DNA of 64,000 nt from Malus domestica (GCF_042453785.1 NC_091671.1:37525001-37589000); one strand, 5' to 3'. Counted from the stretch's first letter, positions 11,441 to 23,785 are shown. Notes: generated from the letters alone by a model not told the origin. Made by a program: numbers and translations.

Positions 11441-12090
11441 AGAGACTTGCCGGTTTTTTTATTTCATCTCTCCATTATGATCAACCCAAGTGGTTGCATG
11501 TGAGGTTGATACTCCAAGCACGAGGGCCGACTCATCAAAGACTCGGGCCACAACCTGATATTTCTAAATATTTATTTTGACATTTATATTTATTTTTGGT
11601 CAAAATTTTGAAATTATATAATATAAATTAGTCCTAAACCGTTGCAATAAATTAATACAACGTCAATTACGTGTTTAGACTTACTTCATAATATAATATA
11701 CCTGTAATCTAAAACGTTTTGGGTTTGTGTTTTGATTCCAAAAATCATTTTACAAAAATTCACTTAAAATCGATATCTTGTACCTATTATTGCTAAGTTG
11801 TATGAAACTGTATCAAAACTCTATCAAAACACAAACCCCGATGAACACGCAATGCGCAATCGGTGAATGGAACGCAACGACGAGTTCATCGGAAAGGAAG
11901 CCGTTGGCATGGTCGGCCAGGTGATCGGTACCTTTATCTATTTTTCGTTCAATTTAATGAGCCTTGCTCATTAGAAATTGATGATAGAGCCCAAGCAACA
12001 AATTCTGATAATTGAAGGACGGGGGTTGCTGGTGAAATTGGAGCAGCCATGGGCCATGGCGGCTGCTGTGCTCAGTGGTAGCAGACTAAA
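11441..12090. other. Intergenic with a possible exon relic
   Basis: Mostly unremarkable. Around 11868-11940 an open stretch encodes MERNDEFIGKEAVGMVGQVI, which has a protein-like composition. I do not recognise it and it has no neighbouring exons. Confidence 0.3.
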
Positions 12091-12091
12091 T

Positions 12092-12532
12092 GTTAGGCTA
12101 TCTCCAAAGCTAAATATGGTCAGTCTAGAATTACAAGCCTCCAAGAAATTATTTTAAATGTACATTGCCAGCCTATATTTATTGATTAATTTAATTAAAC
12201 TACCGTTGAATGTTTTCAAACATAGCGGTTGAATTTGAATTAATTATCGTTGCCGATGAGATGTGCTCCAAAAAAGGGCTATGAGGACACTATCAGCCTG
12301 ATGCCTTTTTGGCCAAATGATGGTCTGTGAGCTCCATAAAATTATAGCCCAAACATTTATTAGAGATGAATTTTTGGACAAATTAGACATTTTTTTAGCT
12401 TTTGTACATTTAGGGTGGCCTGGTGGGTTCGATAGAATTATAGCCCAATTATCCATTGGAAATGAATTTTTGACAAGTCAAGTCATTTTCTTGCTTTTGT
12501 ACGTTTAAGTCCCCACATTGTAGATGGCCTTA
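12092..12532. mobile_element. Possible non-autonomous TIR element
   Basis: The left end 'ttaggctatctccaaag' and the complement of the right end 'taaggccatctacaatg' form an imperfect inverted repeat. The interior carries two diverged tandem copies of about 100 bp ('aaattatagcccaa...gatgaatttttg' at about 12337 and 12435). No clear target duplication was found, so the boundaries are tentative. Confidence 0.4.
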
Positions 12533-13540
12533 CGGCTAGGGAAAATGAGATGGTAGGGAGAGAAGTGTGCACGCCCATATTTTTATATTTTATAGAAAAT
12601 AATTTGTCATTTTATATTATTAAAATTTTAGTTTTATGTGCAAGTGGAGTATATGTGGCAACAATTAATTGGAAGAGGCACAAAAAGGTAGATAACATTC
12701 TTAAAAAAAAATATTTAAATCATGCCACTTAATAATACGGTTTAATGGTATTCTTTTTCACTTATAAAGCGAAGTTAAACCACATTATTATGGCAAACTC
12801 ATTTGTAAGGTTTAGTTCACTATCTCACCCTTAATGTAGACTATCCTTTGTTCAAAAAAATAAAAAATTTAAATAATATATTCGGCTTTGAATCGCATAC
12901 AATTTGACCAAACAATTTGGCTATACATTGTGCCGCTAGACAAGGGATAACACCTCCTCTGTTGTTTTCCAGAGAGGTATTTGTTGATTTTCTTCTCGAA
13001 TTTGTAAGACGTTGCTAATTTCTTTTTGAACTTTAATTTAGGGCGATTGCTATTTGAACTCTAATAATTAGCCAATTTTCCTCCAGACAATAGATTTAAT
13101 AAATTTTCTTCCAATTTTCTATTCATTTTGGTATGACAAATGTTTGAGGACAATAAAGTAATTTCATCCTTGATTTGGACAACATATTGCTTTTTCCTTC
13201 TTCTCTTTTCGCTAGTTGACTCTGAATTAGACATGAAAGTTCAATTAGCAACTGCAAAGTATTAGCTTTAGTCGAAATCACCAAAATAAAATTACTCTTT
13301 TGCCTTGATATAGTTGCCATGTTTTGTTCACTTGACCAAGATAGATTGAACATTGTATGAAAAATTTCAAAATCTAACATCGGAAATTTGACTATTTATA
13401 AAAATTCAAAAAACTAATTAGCTAAAATTAAAGTAGAAATTATGCAAGTTCGGAGCCGCAATAGATGAATAGGTCTTTTACAAATGAAGCGAGATTTTAT
13501 GGTTTATCCAGTTAAACTTAATAGCGAATTACCGACACGC
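12533..13540. other. Intergenic, upstream of the NTMC2T6-like gene A
   Basis: No gene is seen. AT-rich DNA leading into the promoter of the plus-strand gene. Confidence 0.4.
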
Positions 13541-13700
13541 GTATTTGACGTGTTTCGCAGACGTGGCGAGTGGCGACCAACTGCCATTCAAAAGTACCTT
13601 CCGCAGATGTAAGTATATATAACTCTCCACCTCTCCACACTTCGTCGTAATTCGTATTGCTCTATTTTTCTCTACCTTCCCGCCGGTTACTTCAGCTCTA
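13540..13700 (+). promoter_or_regulatory. Putative promoter/5' UTR of gene A
   Basis: A TATA-like TATATATAAC lies at 13614-13623. Two short blocks are shared with the paralogue's upstream region (23790-23965): an ACACGCGTA...ACGTGGCG segment, and TTCCCGCCGGTTACTT at about 13677-13692, which matches about 23948-23963. Conservation between the duplicates suggests core promoter or 5' UTR function. Confidence 0.5.
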
Positions 13701-14123
13701 CGGTTCCGTTTCAACTTCCCTGGCCACCGAAAACATTCCTCTTTCCTTTTACTTTTTCAATTGGGTATTTTTCTGTGAAGCTTCTGGTTTCATCAGAGTT
13801 TTTCCTTGATTACTGGTTTGAAAAGAATCTGGTTTTTTTTAATGTTTTAGTGGGTAGTTCTCAGATCTTCAATAAAATAAATGGTTGGTTGTTGATTTGA
13901 TTTTGCCCTTCTGGGTTTTTGTTCCTTTTTAATGCTTTTAAGACTGTTCCTTGAGCTTTTAGTTTTAGCGTTGGGTTTGTCCCTTGAAATGTTGACTCTA
14001 GATTGGTGATTTTTTTTTGTTGGGGTTTTCTTGGGGAGGGGTTTAGTTGGGTGAGAGAGAGTAAATTTTGAATTTTGAAACAAGAAGAGAGAGAAAAGTT
14101 GCTTTTGGCTTTTGAGGTTGAAG

Positions 14124-14129
14124 AAGAAG

Positions 14130-14161
<32 letters not shown>

Positions 14162-14165
14162 AGAG
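14124..14165 (+). repeat. (GAA)n tract in 5' UTR
   Basis: GAA-rich microsatellite ending directly before the ATG of gene A. A similar tract precedes the paralogue's ATG at 24386-24418. It lies in frame with the start but I see no upstream in-frame ATG, so it should not be translated as poly-Glu. Confidence 0.75.
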
Positions 14166-17100
14166 ATGGATGTAACAGAAGTTACTTTAATACACCATGT
14201 GGGGATTGTGTTAATGGTGATCTGGTTTCTCTCTCACTTCAATTGCTGCCACCCAGTTGTCTACTTCATCTCTCTCATTTATCTCTACCTGGTATATATG
14301 GAATCACTTCTCTTCCTCATTAATGCTTTAGATTTTTTATTCATTAATTTTTTTGGTTTCTGCGGTTTTAGGAAACTATCAAAGCAAGGAAAGTAAATTA
14401 TGAGAATTTATTTTTCCTTTATGCGAGGAATTAGAATATGCACAAAGTTTCCTTTTATCATTGTTTCCTTCTGTCAATTATAAGTTATGTGATTTGATAA
14501 ACGGGTGTGTATTAATTTGGAGGTGCAATTGCAGTACTTAATACGCACTTTTGCTTGTGCTTTCAACAGGTTCATGAGCGGTATGTTATGAGGTTGCAGA
14601 AGAAATTACGATTTGAGGAAAGAAAACAGGCTAATCAGAGAAGGGTAACTTTTAGTTTTCCCTTTTGTGTGGTTGATTTCTTTATTTGTAATTCGTACAT
14701 TGAATAAAAGAGTCTTTGTTGATCTTTATAATTGTTGATAAGTGATCAAAAGAAAGACGACCCGCCATAAGAAAGGTTCTTGTATTTAAAGTCAAACTAT
14801 ATTCTTTTGAGTGTCTATGCTGTGCACTTTTTGTTGGGAAATTTTCTTTGTTACTTATTTGGAAATTAAATTTGTGGTTATATATGTATGGCTGAATTAG
14901 TTTGGGAGTGCAGTATCTCATTTCATTTGTTCATTGCCTTTTTGGATCCTTCAGGTACTTTCCGATTCTGAGACAGTACGGTGGTTGAACCATGCAGTTG
15001 AAAAGATATGGCCTATATGTATGGAACAAATTGCTTCACAGAAAGTTCTCCTCCCTATCATACCTTGGTTTATGGAGAAGTACAAACCGTGGACTGTTGT
15101 ATGACTATACCTTCCGATTTATTCATGTTCAATACTCTGGTTTTGATTACTCCAATTGATTTGGGTTTAAGTGCTCTCTCTTTTGAAAAGTCGGATTTTT
15201 TTTGGGTAGTATTTTGATAATTTGCTGATGTACTTTACTCTTGGGTTGCAACTTTGAGCCGATCGATTGCTGCAATGCTTACTTCTTTACTTTTGGCATG
15301 CAATTCTAGATCTTCTCATTTTAAGTTTGACTGTGAATCATCATATTTAGTTACGAGATCTTTAAAGATTTTTAATTAGATTTTTGACATGTGAACTGGT
15401 AGAGAAACTGTTCATTAAACTTGGATGCTATTCAAATGGCTATAACTTGTTTGCTCTATGTCTCCTCATCCATAAGAGAAATCAAATATTTGGGGGGTAT
15501 AATATGTTAGACTTGGACTATGTTTATAGTATGCATTGAAGGGGATTGTAAACTAATCCCAAATGTTGTTTTGCTTGTAAAATTTTAATAAAACAGAAGA
15601 GAGAGTGTATTCAAGTGCAGTGTATTTTGATTACTTTTTAGCGGCTTGTATGTGTGGGAAACTACTTCCAACTATTTCTCTGGTGGTTATGTTTTGATAC
15701 TATTTGAGTTATTAGTGATGATTTATCATATTTTCAGGGTAAAGCTGTGGTACAGCATCTGTACTTGGGAAGAAACCCACCTATGTTCACAGAGATGAGA
15801 GTTCTTCGCCAATCTACTGATGATGACCACTTGGTAAGAGTTAATATTCTCCGGCCCATTGGACCAATATTTTTCTTCTGCACTCTGTGGCTTTCATACT
15901 AGAATTCAGCCAAGATGAAGTGAAACATTGTAATAAATGCAGGTTTTGGAGTTGGGGATGAATTTTCTGACAGCTGATGATATGCTTGGAATTCTAGCTG
16001 TGAAACTGAGGAAAACACTAGGTTTCGGAATCTGGACGAAGTTGCATATTACAGGCATGCATGTTGAAGGGAAGGTATAGATTTGCCTAACTTGTAATTC
16101 AGGATGGGATCTTAAGTCGGTTTAAAGTTTAGGAAGTTTGTAAATTTGTTAAGCATGATAGAAATAGAAGCACATGCAGAATACTTTCATGTGGGGTCTC
16201 CATGAGGATTAACTTTGTGACTGATTATTGCAACTTCTGAGTTCTCATTTGCACCACTTTATGTATATCTGTGAATTTAAATACCGCTGGGAACTTTTAT
16301 TTTTAATGATTGAATTCTGACATGTGGCCTTCTCCGTTTTGCCTAATCTGTTTTGCCTTTTAGAAATAGCATTCGAGCTTTAGGGCTAATGTATTATCTC
16401 AGCCAGAAAAGCTTATGATTTATGTTAGATGTTCCATGTTATCTTATTGATTTGGTGAAGTAATGTCAACACTGGCATGTGATAAGGCTGTGATTTTCTT
16501 TCTCTTGTGTAGGTCCTGATTGGGGTGAAGTTCCTTCGAAAGTGGCCTTTCCTAGGCCGTGTGCGGTTATGCTTCGTTGAGCCTCCATATTTCCAAATGA
16601 TCGTCAAGCCTATTTTCACCCGCGGGCTTGATGTTACAGAAGTCCCTGGGATTGATGGATGGCTGGTAAGTTTTTATGATATTTTATAAAGATAAATTCT
16701 TAAATCTCCCCTTTCATGGGTCACTCACTTTGTCTTTGTGTTTACTAATCTCTGATTTTCTCCTTCATTGATTCCGTCTCCCAGGATAAGCTTCTCGCTG
16801 TTGCCTTTGAGCAGACACTTGTTCAGGTAAACTATTTGGATTTGACATACCATATATATAATTCTTTGCCATCCGTTGGCTCTGTTGAATGCAAAGACTT
16901 CAGTTCAGATATCTCCTTGCAAGTTCTAATGAAGCCCTTTCTCATTAAGCTGAAAAGCCTCTGGCCTAAGATTTCCATTTGTTGTAAATTTCCAATTTCA
17001 GAAAAATATCTTGATAGTTCTCTCCATCTGTAGGTGTTTCATACCTTCCAAATAAAATTTAAAGTTGATTAAAATTCCACGTGATTTAGTTAAAAAAAAA

Positions 17101-19687
17101 AAAAAAACCTTGTTCAAATGACAAATCATGGGACTTTTCGATGTTATGTTTCATATGGCAGCAAGACGATTCCGAAAATGTTACTAATTATCTTTATCTC
17201 TTTGCAGCCTAATATGCTAGTTGTTGACATGGAGAAATTTACTTCACCGGAACAGGGTAAGGACCACGTAAATACATTTTCAGTACTTCTGTCGATTAGC
17301 AGGATCTTCCTTTGGGAAGTATATAACTTATGTTAATCAAAGTTCATGTGGTGTGGATGCATTTATTGCTAGATTCTCTTGCATTCAGTCCCCATGTGAT
17401 ATAAGTTCCTCTCACTCATTCACTCTCTAAAATGTTTCAATTACTGTGTTCATGTGAATGACAGAAAGTTGGTTCACTGTGGATGAGAAGGATCCTGTTG
17501 CTTTTGTGAGAATAGAAGTTATCGAAGCATCTGACATGAAAGCCTCCGATCTTAATGGTTAGTTATTTGTTTGCCAGTACAACAAGATTTTTTAACTAAC
17601 ACAAGAACGAGGTTATTTTTTGTATTTAATACAGATCTATGTTTTCAGGATTCGCTGACCCTTATGTGAAGGGTCGTTTGGGTGTTTACCAATTCAAAAC
17701 TAAGATACAAAAGAAAACGCTGACTCCAAAATGGCACGAGGAATTTAAGATCCCCATTATCACATGGGATTCACCAAATGTGCTAGCTATTGAAGTTAAT
17801 GACAAGGACATATTTGTTGATGATACCCTTGGGTTTGTTTCTGAACTTCCTTAATATATTATGTTCCGTACCGTGCCTAAGTCTCTGCAAATAATATTGC
17901 TATAGTATGTCTATTACATTTGGAGGATTACCGACTTAAGAGATCAATGATCTCAAGCACAAATTAAATGACTCTGGAAGCTATTTACCTCCTTGTGTTT
18001 TGGTTTTGTTTTAAGTTGTTCTGTAGGTGCTGTTTTATCTGTACGATTAACTGACACTTCTTCTATATCCAGAGATTGTTCCATTAACATCAGCAATCTT
18101 AGGGATGGCGGGAGGCATGACATGTGGTTGCCTCTTCAGAACATTAAAACGGCTGGGAGGCTGCATGTTGCAGTAACCGTACTAGACGAAAATGAGAAGG
18201 TAAATTTTTCCTTTTCAACTAGTTCTACTGATAATGTCCATTAGGAAATTAAAGTTGTTTATACCATATTTAGGGGAGGAGCCCTTATTCTATAAAAGGG
18301 CCTTCTCACCCTCACAAACCCTAGGCCTCTCCTATCTAGAGCAAAGCTCTCACACTCTCTCCCTCACAAATACTCTCAGAGAAATACAATCAGTGTGGAC
18401 GTAGCCCAAACCTTGGGGTGAACCACAATACATCTTGTGTTATTTACATTTCTTGCAGATTCACAGTCGGATTTACATTGTAGTTGCAGCATAAATTAGA
18501 ATGCATTGCTTCCATAAGAATGCTCAAGTGTGCATGCTCCTTCGAAAAAGTACCTTCACAATTTGAGGATCTCAATGAATCCTCTAATTGTTTTAGTTTC
18601 TGTTTTCCCTTGTTCCTCCCATGTATATTCTCACAATTGAAACAAATTTGAAGGCTCAATTCTCTAGGACATCTAGGTGATAAAGTTTTTTCAGGAACAG
18701 AAAAATCTTCAAAGGTTTGACTTGAGCCACTTTCTTACACAGGGAGATGACAGTCCAGATTTTCAGGAAAAGCCAGATGTGGAAGAACAAAGAAATTCCT
18801 TTGTCAGTGACACTGGTAATAAAGGTTCCTTCTCATCTGTATCGTTGGGGAAATCTCCTAAGGTAGCAGATCATTTTGAGCCCATTGATGTTGATGGGCA
18901 GAAAGATACCGGTATATGGGTCCATCACCCAGGAAGCGAAGTTTCCCAAACTTGGGAGGCTAGAAAAGGAAAGGTTCGACGACTTAATACCCAAGTTCAA
19001 AGGGAGCCTAATGGTAGTGGCATTGGATCCCAAGTTAATGATAGCAGCAGCACTGATGAGAATCCTGAAGATAAACATCGAATGACCTCAGTTCGCAGGG
19101 GTCTGCATATGATCAGTTCGGTGTTCCATAGGAATTCCAAGAAGGAGGATAATTCATGCAGCTTTAAAGAGCCAGTCGAAACCCCACGTGTGAATCTAAG
19201 GGCAGTTAATGAAAAGGATATTGGTGCGAGTAATGAAAAAGATATTGGTGTGCAACTTGTTATGGATGAAGGCCTTTGTAGCCCTCTTTCTGGCAAGGCA
19301 AATTCAAAGGGTGGGGCGTCAAGTTCTGGAGAGAGTGGTTCGGATAGCCCAGGAAAGGGCAAGATGAAAGACATGGCAAAGAATCTCTACAAAAATGCTG
19401 AGAGGTCGGTAAAGCATGCACTTTCACGGAAAGGTTCTAGAAAGTCTCAAGCTGATTCCCGCACAGCGAGTGAAAGAGAAATTTTAGCAGATTCTATCTC
19501 TTCTGATGATGATTCTCTTCCGTCCCCATTTGTTGAAACGATACCGGTTGCCTCCAAGCCTATACCTCGCAGCTCCGATATTGATTCAGGTATAACGGAG
19601 AAGCCCGTGGTTCAGCCGGTAATTGACACTGCAGTGGATGCTGAAGTCCCAGCAAATAGGGTTGAACTTGGAGAACTCGAAAAGTGA
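14166..19687 (+). CDS. SMP and C2 domain protein, NTMC2 type 6 (gene A)
   Basis: Synaptotagmin-like lipid-transfer/tethering protein resembling Arabidopsis At1g53590 and At3g14590. Coding exons: 14166-14291, 14570-14644, 14955-15098, 15738-15833, 15943-16074, 16513-16665, 16785-16826, 17208-17256, 17465-17557, 17649-17832, 18073-18199 and 18743-19687; total 2,166 nt, 721 residues. An N-terminal hydrophobic anchor spans about 8-42. The SMP lipid-binding domain is at about 68-260 (LNHAVEKIWPICMEQIASQK, LLAVAFEQTLVQPNMLVVDM). One C2 domain is at about 275-395, with acidic loop residues kept (LNGFADPYVKG, NDKDIFVDDTLG), so calcium binding is plausible. A low-complexity Ser/Lys-rich tail follows. 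By family it should sit at endoplasmic reticulum contact sites. The last-exon start is inferred: 18743 is preferred, but an acceptor at 18694 is also possible. Its tandem paralogue is at 24419-29124. Confidence 0.88.
18256..18478 (+). mobile_element. Solo-LTR-like insertion in intron 11 of gene A
   Basis: This block is absent from the paralogue's matching intron. It contains a TATA-like TCTATAAAAGG near 18290, a CT-rich leader and the phrase 'gtggacgtagcccaaacc...gtgaaccacaata', which is typical of plant retroelement LTRs near the polyadenylation region (compare the gypsy LTR at 49141-49674). Ends resemble TGTTTATACC and ...TTTACA. I could not fix a target duplication. Confidence 0.55.
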
Positions 19688-19938
19688 TGAGGAGCTGAAC
19701 AGCCCTGGAAGAAGTAGCGATGAAGAATCTTTTTTTTTGGAAGCCGGATGAAGAATCTTTTTTTTGGGCCTCTTCTTTTTGTAAATAATAAATATGTTGC
19801 ATATATGTAAAGTTGTTTTGAGAAAGGTTTTGTTATTTGAACTTTTGTTTAATACGCTGGTACAAATTTGTTTAGTTATAGAGAGGCCATGGGCTGCTTA
19901 GGAGCCCAAGTCCAAGCTCACTATTTTGTCCGAGCCGA

Positions 19939-20034
19939 AACAATGACAGCACGACACGTATATAGCATGGCTAAAACAATGACAGCACGACACATATATA
20001 GCATGGCTAAAACAATGACAGCACGACACGTGGA
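19939..20034. repeat. 36-bp tandem repeat, about 2.7 copies
   Basis: Units begin AACAATGACAGCACGACACG at 19939, 19975 and 20011. They lie just past the 3' end of gene A. The last unit contains ACACGTGG, an ABRE/G-box-like core. Confidence 0.85.
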
Positions 20035-20039
20035 TAGGT

Positions 20040-20268
20040 AAACCCCAACATGACCCATTGCGACCCTATACATTGGTACAAAGTTGTAATATTTATATTG
20101 ATTGAATTATTCATCTATACTCCACGGAAATATGAAGAAAAAACAAAAAGGTAATTAAAATAACGAACTCCGTCTTCTAATCTTGAAGAGCAGATATTTT
20201 TTCTAATGTATGATTGCAAACATATCAATTTTGATGAAAACACAGCACAATACCAGTAAGAAGAACAA
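20040..20268. other. Short intergenic spacer
   Basis: Probable shared 3' flanks of the converging gene A and the acyltransferase gene. No other feature seen. Confidence 0.4.
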
Positions 20269-21588
20269 TCAAATGACAGCCGGATTCAGGGATGCATATG
20301 CAAGGAACTCCTTATTACTTCCGATCATGGCCATGTCGTCTTCTTTTAAAGTCAAGGTGGCTTCTATGCCACCGCCATCATTCGTGTCCATCAATGCAAT
20401 CATGTTCTTGAATTCGATGGTGCGAATGCTCACCCATGCCGGCTTTCCCCACCCGAAATTGGCTTTGTAGAAGGGAAGCCGGCACCAACTGCTAAAAGCA
20501 TAGGTTTCTACATCATGTCTTCCCAGATTGCCGGACTCTTTGATGGTTTGCATTACCACATCACCACTAACCCCATTAGGGTGCTCTTCTTTATATACTT
20601 CGATGCCTTTTCGGAGTTTCACAACCAAGTTTTTGTAGTCTAATTCACTCTCTAAGTTCATTGCCGTGAAGCACCACACAAGATTCCCCATTAGATTTTC
20701 TGCCTGCCCTGATAATCCTTTCCTTATGTTCACCGCTTGACACAAAACTGATGGCCTTATAGAACCCAAATTCCATCTTGAAGCTTCCATTGCGCATTTC
20801 CAAATGAGGGCCGACACTGCTTCAACACGCGTTGGTTTTGGCACTGTTGCACTGGCAGCTTTGGTCTTGAGAGCAGCAATGTTTGAGGCGTCAAACACGT
20901 ATCTCCGTGTTACACACTTGTCTTTAGGAAGGTGCACGGTAGGTTTTGGTGAGTTGAAGAAATCTTGTGGTGGGAATAGAGAAGCTGCAACGCTGAATTC
21001 TGCAGGATGCACGTCATGATCACGACTAATGGCTGAGCCGAGGGAAATTTCCGTCCAGTGCCTTATGAATGCGCTGAATGTTGAAGCATCGGCGACCTTA
21101 TGACAAATTCTGACCCCAATTGCCAATCCACCGCATTCAAACAAGCTGGCCTGAACTAGTAGAAGATAGCCTGCTTCTGATTGATTGGATCCTATAGCAG
21201 TTGGGAGCAATTGATCTAGGATCGAAAATTCAGGTTTGTCCAAAATCTTCGATATGGGACAGTTAACTTGGGCCTCAAGAAATGCAGCTCCATGATCGTT
21301 GCAGCTGATCGAAACATTGTATTCGAATTTTCCCGCAAAGGGATAGAAGCGAGTGAGGGCTTCCGATAATGATTTCTTTAGAAGCTTGAGCTTTTCAGCA
21401 AACAGACAATGGCGATTGTTATTGACTTCATCGCCACTGCGACGATAGAAGAGAATTACTGGGATATAAATTTCAGGTTGAAACTGATCAAAAACAGATA
21501 GGCCCAAATTTCTGAGGTGGTGAGGAGTTGGAGAGGAGGGTTTAATTATTTCCTTGTGAACGACTTCAACCTTCATCTCTGAAGCCAT
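20269..21588 (-). CDS. BAHD acyltransferase (vinorine synthase-like)
   Basis: Single-exon gene of 439 residues, the usual BAHD length. The family transfers acyl groups from CoA thioesters to alcohols or amines of specialised metabolites in the cytosol. The catalytic HxxxD motif is intact (HKVAD, His163 and Asp167, in the context RICHKVADASTFSAFIRHW). The structural DFGWG motif near the C-terminus is present as NFGWG (Asn377), an Asp to Asn change that may affect folding or activity. Start chosen at MASEMKVEVVHKE by family; an upstream in-frame ATG at 21732 is possible but gives an atypical extension. The gene lies between two tandem SMP/C2 genes on the opposite strand, so it does not belong to the ancestral order. 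The substrate cannot be read from the sequence. Confidence 0.88.
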   Translation of the reverse strand: MASEMKVEVVHKEIIKPSSPTPHHLRNLGLSVFDQFQPEIYIPVILFYRRSGDEVNNNRHCLFAEKLKLLKKSLSEALTRFYPFAGKFEYNVSISCNDHGAAFLEAQVNCPISKILDKPEFSILDQLLPTAIGSNQSEAGYLLLVQASLFECGGLAIGVRICHKVADASTFSAFIRHWTEISLGSAISRDHDVHPAEFSVAASLFPPQDFFNSPKPTVHLPKDKCVTRRYVFDASNIAALKTKAASATVPKPTRVEAVSALIWKCAMEASRWNLGSIRPSVLCQAVNIRKGLSGQAENLMGNLVWCFTAMNLESELDYKNLVVKLRKGIEVYKEEHPNGVSGDVVMQTIKESGNLGRHDVETYAFSSWCRLPFYKANFGWGKPAWVSIRTIEFKNMIALMDTNDGGGIEATLTLKEDDMAMIGSNKEFLAYASLNPAVI

Positions 21589-21814
21589 CTTTTGTTCCAC
21601 ACTTTGAGTTACGATCGATCTTTTTATTATGTTTTTAGAGAAGCATTTAGCGTTTCGGATCAATCTGTATGTTTTGGATTTATCCAAGGAACATTTAGTG
21701 TTTGGCCTCAATTTGAAGGGCTGGCCACGCATGAAGACAGCAGATATGCTGTCATTTTTCCTTTCTGTTTTGTCTTCACTCCCTTCCCTAAGATTCGCTA
21801 CCAAGTCTTTACGT

Positions 21815-21822
21815 CTATATAA
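21815..21822 (-). promoter_or_regulatory. TATA box of the acyltransferase gene
   Basis: TTATATAG on the minus strand, about 230 bases upstream of the chosen start codon. Confidence 0.45.
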
Positions 21823-21909
21823 CGTTCAGCCAAAGCCAAAACCCTACCAACATTTTGGTATATCTTTTATTGTCCCAAGTTTAAAATGTAAGTTCTGTTT
21901 ATCGTAGTT

Positions 21910-22570
21910 TAATCAACATATTAGTTAAGGTATATTGACTCACTGTGGAATGAACTGGGCTCTAGGGGAGCCCGATAGACAACCTAGGCATGAATTGCCT
22001 AGCCTACCGACTAGTGGATCTGACGTCAGGCTGACTTCAACTCTCTTTTATACTTTTTGGCCAAGCGCATGTGTTAGACTCGGGAGAATGGCGAGTGGCT
22101 GGACAAGAAAATAGGGCTGGGGCTGCCGGGAAAGCGCACTTTGTTGGGGGCTGATGTGGCGCTTTCTGGTCCGTTGGATTTTCCAATCAACAGTCCATAT
22201 TTTTTAGCAAAAAAAAATTAAAAAGGAAAAAATAAGACAAAATCCAATTGTTATCGTTGACTTACGTGTCAAAATCTTGACTGTTGGACTACAATTTTTT
22301 TTTTTAATCTAACTGTCCATATAAATTAGGTTCATAAAAATTAAAAAAAATACATACAAACATAAAAAAGATTTTTTTTTTTAATAAATACCTAACCATG
22401 CTTTTGGGTAGTGACACATGTAGTGACGAAATTGGTTAAAATCGTATCCGAAATTAATAATAAAATTATCTTTTATTATTTTATTAAAAAAAAACAATAA
22501 TATTTTCATACCAATAGTCTGGACAATTTAGTTTAGGGTGGACATGCACTTGGGCAGTTATTGTTCATTG
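21910..22570. other. Intergenic
   Basis: No gene is seen. Homopolymer-rich, AT-rich DNA. Confidence 0.4.
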
Positions 22571-22574
22571 AAGA

Positions 22575-22643
22575 CAGTAATTGCCTAACTCAATTACCTG
22601 GGCAGTAATTGCCTAACTCAATTACCTGGGCAGTAATTGCTTG
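22575..22643. repeat. 28-bp tandem repeat, about 2.4 copies
   Basis: The unit CAGTAATTGCCTAACTCAATT plus ACCTGGG repeats at 22575, 22603 and 22631. A related phrase ('ggcaataattgcctta') occurs near 45658, so this may belong to a dispersed element. Confidence 0.7.
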
Positions 22644-22669
22644 GGCAATTTGGTAGGGGGAAGTGCTCT

Positions 22670-22810
22670 TAGTTACTTTAAATTGCTTGATGGGGCTGTG
22701 GAATGAAAATCCGGTGGAGGATGCCGATTGAGTTTTAGTTAGGTTAAACTGCTTAATGGGTTGGGGAATGGGGAATAAAATCCAATGCATGATGATGATC
22801 GAGTTTTTTT
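22670..22810. repeat. Imperfect direct repeat of about 65 bp
   Basis: 'aaattgcttgatggggctgtggaatg...gattgagttttagtta' and 'aaactgcttaatgggttggggaatg...gatcgagttttttta' are diverged tandem copies. Confidence 0.55.
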
Positions 22811-23785
22811 AGTTATTTACAAGATGGAGAGTTTCGAACCTGAGAAGTATGAGTAGAAATTCAACACCCTATCTACTAGGATATATGAGGTCATAACAAA
22901 CCACATGCATCTTCACCTAAATGGAATAAAAAACCTAATTAGATATACAAAACGAAACAAAAGCCTCACATTGGTAGAAATGTCATATCCATTTCTCTGT
23001 GTTTTGCGGATCTGAGGTAAAATAACCCAAAGCCCAAACAGAAATCAAACAAATATAGCTAACATTAAATAGACGAAAAAAATTGGAAAGAAAGACCTCC
23101 CCATTTGTCTAGCTCTAGAGTTGGGTTAGGGTTAGGTTCATGAGAAATTGATTCATAGGCCAAGTCACATGGTGTAACATTAATTCTATGTGTTACATAT
23201 AATTAGAAAGTAATTTTGTCTACAAGTTTAGTCTATTTAACATTATCATTTAATTAATAGAGAAATTATTAATCAAAAATAAATTACATCATGATTTTAG
23301 TGAAATAACAAAACAAAAAGCCCAAAAAAAATTAGTGAAATAAAAACGTCATGTGGTGTGTTCCAAGTACATTCGTTTCATCCGGTGCTAGTTTGGTTAT
23401 GAAATCAAATCTAAGTGCAAACCTACAAACTCTACATGCGTACTGTCTTTTGGCATCCTCTAACAATGACATATACTGTCTTAGCACTAAGAATGAACGC
23501 CATGAGTTAAAAGAGGAAGATCTTAATCACCAAAGCAATCCACGACTGAATTTTAACTTAATTAAAGCTGACCCTGAAATAAAAATTCGTAAATATTGGT
23601 CGCTGAACTTGATTTCATGATAATGTAGAGCAATAATCCATTTAGTAATAACTCTATTAGAACTTTTACCCAAAATATTTCTAGTCAGATACAAAAACTC
23701 CAATTAAGCCAAAATTCAGAATTATTGCTGCATTTTTTTTGTTTTAAATATATACGAGCATATATACGTATTTGTGTCAATTAGT
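22811..23785. other. Intergenic, upstream of gene B
   Basis: No gene I can support; the open frame at 23351-23620 shows no family motif. Confidence 0.4.

Noticed and set aside
14112..14165. Poly-Glu N-terminal extension of gene A
   Set aside because: The in-frame start there is TTG, not ATG. The first ATG is at 14166 and gives the family N-terminus; the same holds for gene B.
20269..21804. 511-residue version of the acyltransferase
   Set aside because: It would start at a TTG and adds residues unlike any BAHD N-terminus.
19939..22643. Direct repeats of 28-36 bp as a possible CRISPR-like array
   Set aside because: They are head-to-tail tandem repeats without unique spacers, in a plant nuclear genome.
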